A stretch of 64,000 nt of DNA, from positions 21,527,676 to 21,591,675 of the forward strand of contig OX465286.1 of the NCBI GenBank assembly GCA_949987705.1. The letters are read 5' to 3'. The translations under genes and the position numbers were made by a program. Under the pieces are notes generated by a model, which was not told the DNA's origin, did not search any database, and saw nothing but the letters and a program-made list of their open reading frames with translations. This stretch comes from Thereva unica (lineage: Eukaryota; Arthropoda; Insecta; Diptera; Therevidae). Shown here in pieces: positions 9,778 to 20,766 of the stretch (positions are counted from its first letter, which is position 1; each line of letters starts with the position of its first letter).

Positions 9778-10328
9778 AAGTGTGTTCGATGACTGCTTAA
9801 AAAGTTCAGAGCAGAGCTGAGCAGCTCAATTGGGAGCAGCTGTCTAATTGATGTCAGAGCAGAAAAAATCAGAAAATAGCAACAATCTCAAAAAAACACT
9901 TTTCTCCTCAACTTTGCTCCAAATTCCGTTTTTAGAGGTTAGATACGATTGCCAATTTTAGGAGAAGAAATATATACCAATAAAACCAATTGAATAGCAT
10001 CGAAATGTTATTTCTATAAAAATTAATATGTATTTTTTAATATTTCCGTGTATTTTTAGTATAAATCATTCATAAATGAATTTTCTGATTTTTGCTGCTT
10101 TCAAATTGACAATTGTCAAAAGAAAAGGAAGAAGAAGAATTTGGCTGCTCTGCCTGCTCCTACAACTTTGGTGGAGCAGAAAAAATGAGAATTCTCAACC
10201 TAAACAGGCTCAAAAAACACAGAGCAAGGCAAATGGGAGCAGAAGAGATCTGTCAAAAAGTCTCAAAGAACGCAAATTGCTGATTTTTTCTGCTCAATCT
10301 TGAGCTGAAGCATTCATCGAGCACACCT
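9778..10328. repeat. hAT-like MITE candidate with GAGCAG subterminal repeats
   Basis: The left end AAGTGTGTTCGATGACTGCT (9778-9797) matches the reverse complement of the right end (10308-10328) at about 18 of 21 positions. Both ends are rich in GAGCAG/CTGCTC motifs, for example around 9807-9865 and 10150-10300. Short subterminal motifs of this kind are typical of hAT elements. No transposase frame is present over the 551 bp and no clear 8-bp target duplication was seen, so the class is only suggested. Confidence 0.55.
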
Positions 10329-10669
10329 AATTAAATTACTTATGTATGTCAAGTGTAAATAGAGGTTAGCACTTCGTACCGCACACACCACACACGAAGC
10401 AAGAAGACGAGAAGAAGAAACAAATTATTTTGAAAAGATACCGTCGGCAAAAATAGTCAATTTTTAATGGGGTTTTTTATATGAAATATAATCGAGGAAT
10501 TAAAGAAAAACGTTTATACTTTGAAATTGCATTATTTGATTCTTCATTATTCATGTAGATAATAGTCACCAGTTGAAGCACTTGAGGGTGAGCCGAGCAG
10601 ACAAGTCTTGTTTTGCGGGAGAAATGATGCCGTGGAGACATGAGGTTACTGATTTCATTGGAGCAGTCG
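10329..10669. other. Stretch with no recognised feature
   Basis: AT-rich, with short purine tracts such as the GAAG-rich run near 10395-10420. Nothing coding or structural was supported. Confidence 0.35.
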
Positions 10670-11395
10670 TGTGGTAAAACGGTAAAATTTTGAAAAAGCT
10701 CCTACTCTCCTACGGTGGCTTAACGAGTCAGTTGAAGAGCAAATGGCGCTATCGCCAATAAGTTTGAGGTGCGGCCTTGCACCTTGTCCAGCCAGGCTGA
10801 GGTGGTTCTTGGGGCCCTAGCCCGGATATACGAATTCTATTCGAGGCGGGGACGAATGTAGGGCTTGTAGATTGTAGTCCTGGCCGAGGGCTGAAGGAGG
10901 AATTTGCATCTTTTAAGGAATCCCAGGCACTGTGATGCTTGTTTAGCAATTTGGAATATGTGATTATTCCAGCGCAGATCTGACCTATGATGTTTAAAGA
11001 CGGTTCTGCCGTTAGGTTTATATTGCCCACTGAAATAGAAGAAGGGTCGGTGCTGGTTTTATTGGAGATGAGACAGTATTTCGTTTTTAATGCATTAAAT
11101 TCGACACGGTTCTTGCGGCCCCAGTCAAGAATTCGTTCGATGTCCCTGTTGATTGAAATGGACATGTGTTGGGGATAATGCAGGCAAGATCTGGCGCGTG
11201 CTTTTCCTACAGTATCAAAGTCATAGGAATTACGTGGAGTATTGTCGTCGGCAAAGCTGTGGAGTGAGTTGGAGGGGATTGAGGGCAGGTCATTTATAGA
11301 AACTAGGAAGAGAGTCGATGATAGAATTGAGCCCTGGGGAAAACCTGCGGAGATGATGTGGTGGGTCGGATTCCTGGACAACGTAAATGTTATGA
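10670..11395 (-). pseudogene. J1 Jockey-like LINE, RT fragment (second copy)
   Basis: The minus strand reads ISAGFPQGSILSSTLFL, SINDLPSIPSNSLHSFADDN, ILDWGRKNRVEFNALKTKYC and SISVGNINLTAEPSLNI. This is collinear with the J1 copy at 53240-55840. The RT catalytic core here is FADD. Downstream coding continues out of frame to about 10670, where the complement gives SHRR-like sequence. The piece starts near the ISAG block, so the 5' part is missing, and it has frameshifts in the C-terminal part. Confidence 0.75.
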
Positions 11396-11939
11396 GTCCT
11401 CAGTAAGAATTGTGAGTAGCAAGATGGTAGATGATCTTTTGGACCGTTTTTTAAGTTAAAGTCTCCTTACATAGTTTATACTTTTATGAAATGTAACATA
11501 AGTGATGAAAAAGTCCATTTGAGCCGCGCCGTCTACAAACACTAGGTTGGGCCGTCAGAGAGACTAGGACGGATTGGTTTGATCAGGACTGTAGATTACC
11601 CAATAGAAGAAAGAAACCATAGCCACCACAACAATAAGGATGGAAGTCTTTAAGCTAAAAAGAAGAACCGCAATCAAGCTGCGCAGAAAGAAGACGAGAG
11701 AATTTCTAAACAGGAGGATCCTAAAGATACAGGAAGACTTCATTAAAGGGAGAATTGGGCTGGTAGAAAAACATACTTTTTTTGGTCCGAAAACTTCCTT
11801 TGAGTTCGGAAATCTCACGGAAAAATAGCTGTTATTAAAAAGAATTAAATAAACGGATTGTTGTTTGATTTAAATGTGTTGCTAGTTATGTTAAAATCCC
11901 TAAACCCATTTTTGGGAACAAATTAATTACCGAGCTCGG
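11396..11939. other. Stretch with no recognised feature
   Basis: A lysine- and arginine-rich open frame of 62 codons (11640-11828) is present but matches nothing I recognise and lacks context. No terminal repeats were seen. Confidence 0.35.
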
Positions 11940-13010
11940 AATGGACGCGTCTAATGAATCAAGGACCCGAAACAGATTTCTTTACGGAGGCCAAGGATAG
12001 AAGTTTGCTGTCTGAACGAGGTCGTGAAGAAATATGCCAATAGAGGTTTCTGATTTTGGAGTTCCGTGGTCCCTATTATTTTCAATATATACAAGGCTCT
12101 GGAGTGGCTGTACCATTTTGACACCTAAGTTCCCCTGGAGGACGAGGTTTTGATCAGCGACACCCGGTTTGTTAAACTGGTATTAGCTGGGCAAGTCTAA
12201 TTGCTGTTGTGTCTGGCGAGCATGGAAATTTAGGAAAGTAGACGATTTGTGGAAATAGAAAAAAATCAGTCTGAAGGAAGCGTGAGTGTTCGTGCTAGGT
12301 TACAATTGGAGGATGCTCATCATTCAGCGAAGAGCGAACCTGGGGCCTTATTACCGAATACGATTCGATTCGGATTAATCGTAAATCGCAATTATGGTAC
12401 CACTGAATACGATTTAACTTCAAATCGTATCAAATTTATCGTAAATGTCTACGATTGAGATTTGGTGCTCGTAAATAAAAAAGACGGTAGTTGTATTAAA
12501 AAACGTGGCTATTACAAACAAATAAAAATAAAATATGTAAGTAAACAAAAGTAACTATGGTGTTTATTTATTATTATTATGAGTTTATATTTAATATTGT
12601 TACTTATTGGGGCTTTTCTGTCCATATCCATAAAATTATCATTTTATGTTATGAAAAATTAAATGAGATCAAAGGAACCGGAAAAATTTCTAGAAGAGCG
12701 ATTTTTTTACTGTCATCTTCATAAATACCTAGGTATTTTATGAAAATGACGTCAAAAAATTGCTTTTTCATAACATACAATTGTCAAATTAGGAGTGAAA
12801 TGCGCTTTCATTGGAATATTTTCGGAAAAATATATGGCATCACTCATATTGGTTACGATCGTAATCAATCATGTCAAATTCAAATCGAATCGTAAATTCA
12901 AATCGTCAATATTTTTGATCGAATCGTATTCGGTAATAAGGCCCCTGATTTAGAATCGGAACGTTATCTGGGTATAGTAACCACTGCAGACTTTGGAGGT
13001 ATCAAATCAC
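11940..13010 (+). pseudogene. Possible decayed R1-like RT region, split by a MITE
   Basis: Out-of-frame blocks resemble R1-type RT: SLLSERGREEIC, then a DFGVPWSLLF-like segment where GVPQGSVLGP is expected, then LQLEDAHH-AKSE where R1 elements have L-x-L-x-x-A-x-H-K-x-E. The last block is interrupted by the MITE at 12343-12944; across the MITE the frame continues into DLESERYLGIV. Decay is heavy and the assignment is tentative. Confidence 0.35.
12343..12944. repeat. PIF/Harbinger-like MITE with 27-bp perfect inverted repeats
   Basis: The 602-bp element begins GGGCCTTATTACCGAATACG and ends with its exact reverse complement; the perfect repeat is about 27 bp (12343-12369 and 12918-12944). It is flanked by a 3-bp duplication CTG (12340-12342 and 12945-12947). 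The GGGCC start and 3-bp duplication suggest PIF/Harbinger, although TWA is the more usual target. Subterminal regions hold many AATCGTAAAT/CGATTCG-type repeats. No transposase frame is present. Confidence 0.75.
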
Positions 13011-13983
13011 ATTTTTCGTTATTCTCAATTTTTTCTGTTTGTTCGATCGTTGATTATTAAGTGTCATTAAACTTTCTTATATTGATTTTTAAATAAGTGT
13101 AGCTACCCTATTTCCATGTATTTTATTTACAGACGTGTAATTATTAACATATTTTCTTTTACTTTATTTATATTGTTAAAAAACAACATTTTAGCCGAAA
13201 CGACGTTTTTGTTGTATTCTAAGTGAGATTAACGGGTATTTGATTTTTTTTTTTTTTTTTGTCTTATTTATGTAATTTTTCTTGTCTGATTTATGTATGT
13301 TACCAATGTGTGTTGTTGAAGTAAATATGGAATTTATGATTGAATAAACGTCTTTGTTCAGGATGAGGTGGTGAATTTCCCATTGAAACTTTCCAGGATG
13401 GTTTTGCGGATTTCCTTTTCGGGGTGCTCTCGTTGTTGCATTTCTTGCGATTTCAGGCCCAACGATTGCGTATACATCCACGATGGCGCTCGGTAGGGGG
13501 TGACTATAGACGAATAGGGACATGAAGAGGATCTCGTATCGACATAGAGGTAAGTGGTGAACCATGCTGCATCGGCCCGGCCACACGCCCCACGCCCCAT
13601 ACCGGCGAGCTAGCGTTTACCATGTGGCAGGCATAACACGCCCCTAACGGTTATTTCGACGGATTGGGGAGGGTGAGTTTTCGAATTTTTTCATGTCTGG
13701 GATTGCTTCCATAGTCAGCTTCTTCAGGGCTTCTGACTCATGGGGCATGACCAAGCATAATGGCGCCCAAAGATGCTTTTACAGCATAACGCCATTGTGC
13801 CGGTACAATACGAAACCTGTTATGTCTCTATTTCAATTTTAGATGCACAGAGACAGTTTTACAAAAGGTGGTGGGAAATAGCGAAAGGACTGAACATTAC
13901 ACCAGCTTTGGTTCATTTTGATACATACAATGTGCCTTTTGAATCGATTCGAGAAGCTCCCATAGCCCTAAACGTGGAAGAAA
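13011..13983. other. Stretch with no recognised feature
   Basis: AT-rich with a poly-T run near 13248-13260. Two overlapping minus-strand frames (13191-13600) and a plus frame (13773-14009) contain no motif I recognise; the plus frame is cut by the MITE that starts at 13984. Confidence 0.35.
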
Positions 13984-14140
13984 GGCCGGGTTCATGTTTG
14001 CAGTTCTGACTGCGCAGTGTACGTTTTTGCAGTTATACATTTAATGCTGACTTAATAGACTTAGAAAATTTAACTGCGATGCTCATGAACGCTTTGCTGC
14101 TACTTAGATCTAAGTCAGTTCTGCAAACATGAACCCGGCC
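13984..14140. repeat. Small MITE, 157 bp
   Basis: The ends are perfect inverted repeats of 20 bp, GGCCGGGTTCATGTTTGCAG (13984-14003) and its complement (14121-14140), with weaker pairing continuing inward. AAAG occurs on both sides (13981-13984 and 14141-14144), sharing its last G with the left terminus, and may be the target duplication. No coding capacity. The transposon class is unclear. Confidence 0.7.
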
Positions 14141-14449
14141 AAAGCCTCAGACAATGTCTTCCACACTCAGGGCAAATTAAAAATTGACTTAAAACGTTGG
14201 GATTTTCACTGAAAACGGAATTTATCTGGGTTCAGGAGAACAAGCAATTTACCTATTGACGACATCAGTCCGAAATGATGCCCTGAAAAGTTATGCAGAA
14301 GCCTTGTAGAGTGTAATTAGTAGGAATCTGTCACTACAGTCTAGGTGCCAACTCGCAGTGTTATCTCCTGTCTATTTTCTATTTTTATTGAGGTACAGGG
14401 TCAAAGGTACCACCACTATACCTTATATTTGTAGGCCAGATCGACTCAA

Positions 14450-14790
14450 TAAGTTTGACAGTCTGCCTAGTGGCTTTAGACTTGAATGTTCGAGTGGGGT
14501 CTCTAGGAACAACGAAACCCTGCTCCTCAATATCGCGGGGCAATCACAGAGAACATGAAGGGCAGACTCATCCTACTCAAGGCGTCCGGTATGATTCATC
14601 AAAGTCCGATCGGCAAGGGCACTCTTCAGCAAGCTGTTGGGTGCTCCAATAGTCGGTTTCGGACCGATCAATGCATTATCAGAGCCAGGGAATCCGCATA
14701 TTCATTGCCTTTAAAGCCCCGGACAGTAAATTGCCTTTGAAGCCCTGGACATTAAATCACTCAGACGATACTAGATTGAGAACGCCCAGC
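14450..14790 (-). pseudogene. LINE RNase H domain remnant
   Basis: The minus strand reads TVRGFKGNEYADSLAL, matching the VPGHxGxxGNExADxLA block of the RNase H domain carried by I/LOA/R1-related LINEs. Stops and shifts flank it. It lies just downstream (on the minus strand) of ORF1-like debris at 14930-15735; the RT region expected between them is missing, so a large internal deletion or separate insertions are likely. Confidence 0.5.
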
Positions 14791-14929
14791 TCACCAAGAG
14801 CACGTTGGCAGTACCAAACTCATTTAGACTTGGTCCTACGGGACCTTATCAATATGCATGCCAGTATGGCGGACACCTTCACTTGAAAGGTAATTGCTAA
14901 GCTGCTTAGTCTTATCGACTTACTGAATG

Positions 14930-15735
14930 TGAAAATGTCACTCCAGGTTAAGAGTGCGACCGTTCTAGTCCATCTTCCTACCCATCACATGCCAAAAGTC
15001 GCCTCAAACCACTGTGGTTTTTGTATCGCCATTCTGCGGCCCATCCGTTTCGGTTCCATAGCATCATTAGGCATCCAGAAGCGGATACGACAAAATTTAG
15101 AAAGGTCCCTTTTCTCGAGTACATTGTGGCTGCAGCCCTCCTAAACCCGTAGGCTGGCGAAAGAAATCGTCAGGCATTGGCTGGTGGGTTTGTTGGCACA
15201 GGTGATCTTAATGAAACCCCCTTTACAACCCCTTTACTTCCAAAAACCTGTGGCAATTGCCTTCAAAACTTTCATTAACATCAGTCACGAGGGTGTCACA
15301 AACTGAGTAGGATTGCTCCACCATCAATTTGCCTTCGGGGAAGTTATCTGTGACCACTGTGATCCCGGCCAACTTATTAGTATGAGGATCTTTGCGTGTC
15401 CCCCTCCGCCCTTTTCTTTCTCTGCGCTGCCTGCTGCCCTGAGGAATCTTCTGGTTGTTCCTGTTTAGGCAGTGTATCCCCTAGAAGGTGTGGCGACTGT
15501 GCCCCTAGATGGTATGGATGCAGGTGCTGCCAATTTTCTGGGCGGTTATATGGACCCAAGAAGCGGACATTGTTCCTGACCGCCTTCGTGCCCTCGTTTT
15601 ATTGGGGAAGAGTGTTTCCGAAAGCAAGGCACCGCGGTTTGTCGAGCTCCCCAATTTAATTTCGATAGTCCTTGCCCTTGCCCTCTTGGAGATAGGAATT
15701 AGAATGTCGACTGAGTAGACGTGCTTCCGCATAGC
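14930..15735 (-). pseudogene. LINE ORF1 remnant, DUF4780-like domain
   Basis: The minus strand reads ITVVTDNFPEGKLMVEQ, then LVTDVNESFEG, FLEVKGL and ITCANKPT. This resembles the DUF4780-type domain of insect LINE ORF1 proteins (a-V-x-D-x-x-P-x-G-x-L-x-x-E-Q, and later x-T-C-A-D). A low-complexity N-terminal part with many Arg, Ser and Gln lies at about 15377-15735. At least one stop follows EVKGL. The domain call is from memory of the motif pattern and needs a profile search. Confidence 0.4.
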
Positions 15736-15873
15736 TCCCGGTTATTTTATTTTATCCGCTTATTTCTTCAAATCAGAATTCCACCAAGTATACATATATT
15801 ACCACAACTTTTTTAAATCCGGAGGGCAATTGTGTTCTTAGCCTTTTTATTTCCGTTTTTTCGCCGCCGTAAA

Positions 15874-16761
15874 ATGTCGAAATCAATCTCAACAAGGGCA
15901 AAACCAAGAAAGTGCGCCGAAATTGTTAACGTTACTCCTGCTGGGGTCAACACCCCCGGTAGCAGCAGCAGGCATGCCGATAACTGCAGCAGAACGCCTA
16001 GATCGACGTCAGTCGCTGGCCCAGAAGACAGATTTGAGCTTCTGGAAAAAAAGCTCTTTACAAGCCTCAGCCGTATGCTGGACGATAAACTTGCCGCCTT
16101 CGAGGAGCGCCTAATAGCACGCATTGACGAGGTATGTAATAACTTCAATGGCCAACTCGCAGGGCTGAGGGACGATATGGAAACTGTGCAGCATGATATC
16201 GCTGTAGTTTCTAACGAAGTGGAAGATCTGCGCCGGCAGCTACGACTCCAGGACGTGGTCATCCGCGGCGTCCCGACATGCGAGAACGAGAACCCGAGGC
16301 ACATCTTGGAATCGCTCGCCTCCACCATTGGGCATGTACCGTCACCTTTCGTGAATGTGTTCCGGCCGCATCCTCGAAAACGCCAGAACTCCTCGACGTC
16401 CTCAACTAGTAGTGCTGCGGCCCCAAGCTCGCTACTGATTGTGAAGTTCCCGTCGGCCAACGAGCAGCAGGAGTTCCTGAGAAAAGCCCGGCAGCATGGC
16501 ACTCTCAAATTAAATAAACTGAACCTGGGATTCACATCTGACAGTGTTGTTCGTTTGAGCGAAAGCCTGTCGCCAAAGAACGAAGATATTTTTCGATCGG
16601 CTAGAAAGCTGCAATTGAGAAACCTTGTCACCGCAGTGTTCTCTCGCCAAGGCCGGATTTTTGTTCAACTGGACAAAAATCAACGTCCTCAATTATTTAA
16701 GTCCGTCCTTGATCTTAATGAAGCTGTTTCTGCCAAACCTAGCTCGGGAGAAGCATCATAG
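15874..16761 (+). CDS. CR1/L2-like LINE ORF1 protein (coiled coil plus RRM-like)
   Basis: An open frame of about 295 residues if the second methionine (MSKSIST) is used; the first (15832) adds a hydrophobic start that looks non-native. Residues about 50-125 (from the second methionine) form a heptad-rich coiled coil (ELLEKKLFTSLSRML, then LRDDMETVQHDIAVV). A globular part follows with VVIRGVPT, SLLIVKFPS and IFVQLDK blocks, typical of L1/CR1-type ORF1 RNA-binding proteins. Its role would be to coat the element RNA. It ends shortly before a T-rich spacer and ORF2. The frame is intact although ORF2 is not. Confidence 0.75.
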   Translation: MSKSISTRAKPRKCAEIVNVTPAGVNTPGSSSRHADNCSRTPRSTSVAGPEDRFELLEKKLFTSLSRMLDDKLAAFEERLIARIDEVCNNFNGQLAGLRDDMETVQHDIAVVSNEVEDLRRQLRLQDVVIRGVPTCENENPRHILESLASTIGHVPSPFVNVFRPHPRKRQNSSTSSTSSAAAPSSLLIVKFPSANEQQEFLRKARQHGTLKLNKLNLGFTSDSVVRLSESLSPKNEDIFRSARKLQLRNLVTAVFSRQGRIFVQLDKNQRPQLFKSVLDLNEAVSAKPSSGEAS

Positions 16762-17132
16762 ATTTTGGAGCATCCTACTCATCACCGGGAACTTTAGTGC
16801 GCATCGGCAAACTTTTATTTTTATTTTATTTTCGTTTTTTACTCTTTTGTTTTTATTTTTCTGATTTTTAAAAATTTCTTTCGATTTCTTTTAATCGTTG
16901 TAATGATTAGTAGTTATGGTTTTTTTACCTTTTTTATATTTTCTTTTTTTTCCATTCTTTTGTCTTTTTCTTTTCGTTTTAATTTTTTTATATACTATTT
17001 CAGTTTTCTTTTTTGTAATGATGGATTATTATTGCTTAGTCTTAGAACTTCATTTTTCAAACATCGTGCATCCTTTACACTTTCTGCCACCTCGCACTGG
17101 CGACCTAGGTAGTAAAACCTTACCTTTTTGAC

Positions 17133-19923
17133 ATGAACAAAATTAGAACTTTGCTCAAAATATTTCAAAGTAGGGCTCGTGGATTAAATTTTTGTCACAT
17201 CAATGCGAGAAGTCTACGTAATAAAATAGATGAACTGCGTAAAATTTTTCTTGGGTCCAACATCCATGTCTTGTTGGTATCCGAAGCCTCACTTCGCGAT
17301 CATGTTCCTTAAATATCTGTATCAATCGATGGGTACAGTTTATTTAGAAATGATCGGAAGGATCGCCCTGGTGGCGGAGTTGCTGTTTATGTTAAAAAAG
17401 GTCTCCGCTGTTTTAAGGTAAAAGAATCTATATCCAATGCTCTAGAATTTCTTAGTGTTGAAATTGTGTGTGGTGTTAGAAAATGCCTTGCGACTGTGGT
17501 TTACTGTCCTCCTCGCACATTTTCGTTACCTGTAGCCAGCGAACTGGAAATGTGGTTCTCCGAAGCAACTCACAATTATGATAGTATCTTGTTGGAGGAG
17601 ATTTTAACGTCAATATCCTATCATACAGCTCTCTGCGCAATAATTTCCTAACCTTTTTCAAAACTTGTGACCTGAAGCCAATCAATCAACTTCCAACGTA
17701 TTGTAACACCTCTAATCCATCCTTGCTGGACATATTTTTCGTGTCGGATAGAGGGAATGTCTTATTTCACAATCAGATCAGCCCCCCAAGTTATCTTGAT
17801 CACGACATCCTATATCTTTCCCTCAACTTCACAATTGAAAGCAGCGAGAATAAAACTCTTTCCTACCGTGATTATAAGGCCATTAACACTCCTGATCTAT
17901 TACATGAATGTTCCGTACTTTCTTGGGACAATGTTTTCTGGTTTCATGACATTGACGACCAAGTAGCACACTTTAGCCTTCTGTGCAAGCACCTTCTCGA
18001 ATCGTTTGCCCCAATCAAAGTTAAGCGCATACTTCCCTCTACCTCACCTTGGCTCTCCCCTCACATAAAACGTCTTATATCTGAGAGAGAATACCTGTTT
18101 AGAAGATATAAGAGAAATAAAACTGAAGTGAACCGTAGAGCTTACACAGCCGTCAGGAATGTAGTCACCTCGACTATCCGCAAAGCAAAACTGAAGTTCT
18201 TTTCGGCCAAACTCAGTCCATCCCTACCCTCGAAGAAATTTTGGGCTAACGTAAAGAAACTTGGGATTCATGGTGATGACTGTGCAGTCCAGAGCAGCCT
18301 CACTGCAAACGAACTAAACAACTATTTTACCACGATTGTCAACAATACCAGTGGCAATTCCTGCTCGAGACTAATTGATGACAACCTTAGGTACTTCAGT
18401 TTTCGCAATGTGGATTGCTCTGAAGTTCACAAAGCTTTTTACTCCATAAAGTCACCATCCGTTGGACTTGATGATCTTCCGCCAACCTTCCTTAAGTGCA
18501 TTTTTCCTGTAATCTTCCCCTATCTTACACACATTTTTAATAACTGCCTCACGAAATCTTATTTTCCACTTCAATGGAAAAAAGCGAAAGTAATTGCCTT
18601 ACCCAAATGCAAATCCCCGAAAAACCCCTCTGATTATCGCCCCATCAGTACCCTATGTTTCTTAGGCAAAGTACTTGAGAAATTAATGTCATGGCAAATC
18701 CAAGCCCACTGTGAAATGTGGTCTTTGCTGTCAAGTACACAGTCCGGCTTCCGGAAAAGTAGTAGCTGCGAAACTGCGCTGCTAAAGGTAACTACTGACC
18801 TTCGAATGGCTCTTGATGGTGATACATTGCATTTCTGATTCTTCTCGACTTCAGCAAGGCATTTGATAGTGTCAATCATAAGCTTCTCGAAACTAAATTA
18901 TCAAACTATATGGGTTTCTCCCCCTCAGCGATCTCCTTAATTCGGAATTACTTAAGTAATCGTTCCCAAATGGTATGGTTTCAAGATTCTATCTCTGATC
19001 CATCACCAATTACATGTGGGGTGCCGCAGGGCTCCATTCTAGGGCCATTACTTTTCAGCATCTACATTAATGATATCTGTAATACTGTCAAGGATTGCAA
19101 ACTCCACATGTATGCGGATGATGTTCAGCTTTATTCAAATAGTCCTCTTGGGTTAGTGGAAAACTGTGTCTTCAACATCAATGCTGACCTGGAGCGAGTA
19201 TATCAATGGTCATTATCAAATCAGTTACATCTAAATGCCGCCAAGTCTACATGCATCGCAATGTACAGGAGTGAGTTAGACACCTCGTATTTACCGCCTA
19301 TTACTCTTATGCATACAACCTTACCCTACCAGCCACGAGTGAAGAACCTAGGTGTTTACCTGAACACACAACTAACCTGCTGTGATCAAACTGATCATAC
19401 ATTATCCAAAATATACGGTAATTTGCGCCGCCTCTGGCTGTTCGCGTCCATTCTGCCTACAAGTGTTCGGTCAAAGCTTATCAAATCCTTAGTGCTACCT
19501 CACTTCACTTACGCTTGCTCAGTCTTTCCGTCCCCAGATGCCTCATGCCGGGCCAAACTTAACGTTGCCTTTAATGATTGTACCAGGTTTGTATATAACC
19601 TCCGCAGATTTGACCATATAAGCCCTTACCGCTCTTCTATCCTGGGTTGCACGCTTGACCAATACCTCTTCCTCAAGGCAGTATTGTTCATCTATAAACT
19701 TCAGTCCAATGAACGTCCGTCCTACCTCCTCGAGTATCTTCATCACGGTCGTACAACAAGGAAAATACTTTTTATCCCGCCTAGAGTCCATCGCCTTGTT
19801 GGGCAAAGGTCCTTTTTTGTTCACTGTCTTCGCATGTGGAACAATTTGCCACACGCCATTCAGAGTGCGAGGTCTATGAACGTGTTCAGGAAGCTTGTAT
19901 CTATTTACCTTACAAGTCAATAA
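17133..19923 (+). pseudogene. CR1/L2-like LINE ORF2 (endonuclease-RT), broken
   Basis: From the ATG at 17133 the frame reads NFCHINARSLRNK, a V-S-E-A block, RPGGGVAVYVK and later GGDFNVNI and LDHDILYL, the AP-endonuclease motifs. The RT has LPKCKSPKNPSDYRPIS, QSGFRKSSS, LLDFSKAFDSVNHK, GVPQGSILGPLLFS and MYADDVQLY, followed by AFNDCTRFVYNLRRFDHIS. The C-terminal SFFVHCLRMWNNLP block is typical of L2/CR1-type elements. Lesions: a stop at about 17310, a frameshift near 17590 in front of GDFN, and a shift near 18837 in RT motif A. All catalytic residues are still recognisable, so the decay is mild. Confidence 0.85.
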
Positions 19924-20502
19924 TCTTCCATCAAATTAGTTAGTTTTTTTTTCTTTAATATTTCTTCCTTTCTTTTCTCTCTCTCTTTCTCTTAGGTAGC
20001 GTATCTTAATTTTAAGTCAATTTTTAGTTTAATTTTGTTTTATTGATTTATATAAACTTTTTCCATTTTTTTTTTGATGTACATACGTGTTATAGCGTGT
20101 TAAGATTATAATTATCTTTATGTACCAATGAATTTTAATAAATAATAATAAAGCCATTTAGGAGGATTTGACCCTTTTACAACAAACAAAAGATTATAAG
20201 CTCCTTAAACAGAGCCAAAGAACAGATATTGCCAGAAGAATGCCTGTTGACGTAGCTACTGGGAAACCAACCAGAGGCGTGCGTATATGCATATATATAT
20301 GTATATGCATATATTTTATGGGTTGTTAAGCCTGCACCATATATTAACCTTAAAGCTTACATCCTGAACCAATACACAAAGACTTGAAAAGAGTTGAAAA
20401 GAATAAAATACAAAAAAAATTATTAAATCTTTATGGAAAAATTTCGCTTTTTATGATTACTTTAAAACAAAACAAAAAACGATTTTGATGAAAGGAAGAT
20501 TG

Positions 20503-20766
20503 TAAAGGCCGCCATACACGGTCAAATTGGATGTACATTCAGATTTTCATCAAACCCATAAGCTCAACGTAGTTTGATCGGCCGACAGGTCCACAATCGA
20601 TAGTTTTGGTTGTACATCCGCACTTCCAATTAGATGTACATCGAAGGGCGGATGTACAACCAAAACTATCGATTGTGGGCCGGTCGGCCGATCAAAACTC
20701 ATTGCGCTTATGGGTTTGATGAAAATCTGGATGTACATCCAATTTGACCGTGTATGGCGCCCTTTA
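20503..20766. repeat. Long hairpin MITE
   Basis: Two arms of about 120 bp are nearly perfect reverse complements, starting CGCCATACACGGTCAAATTG on the left and ending with its complement, around a short GATGTACATC-like centre. TA (or TAA) repeats at both edges may be the target duplication. No coding capacity. A decayed relative is at 7236-7385. Transcribed, it would fold into a long double-stranded RNA. Confidence 0.8.

Larger units (their letters stand above)
15740..20152 (+). mobile_element. Near-complete CR1/L2-like LINE
   Basis: ORF1 (15874-16761), a T-rich spacer (about 16790-17100), ORF2 (17133-19923) and a 3' UTR ending in a TAAATAATAATAA repeat (about 20138-20152) are in the expected order over about 4.4 kb. 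The simple-repeat 3' end rather than poly-A fits the CR1/L2 group. Related but distinct copies are at 50888-51972 (plus) and 52484-56400 (minus, same T-rich spacer between ORFs). The 5' boundary is uncertain and no target duplication was found. Confidence 0.75.

Noticed and set aside
15813..16631. Minus-strand 272-codon serine-rich frame
   Set aside because: It overlaps the CR1-like ORF1 on the opposite strand and has no domain; its length is a by-product of ORF1 codon use.
20280..20322. TATATGCATATA palindrome as an origin or regulatory site
   Set aside because: It is a short alternating AT/GC microsatellite-like tract with no supporting context.
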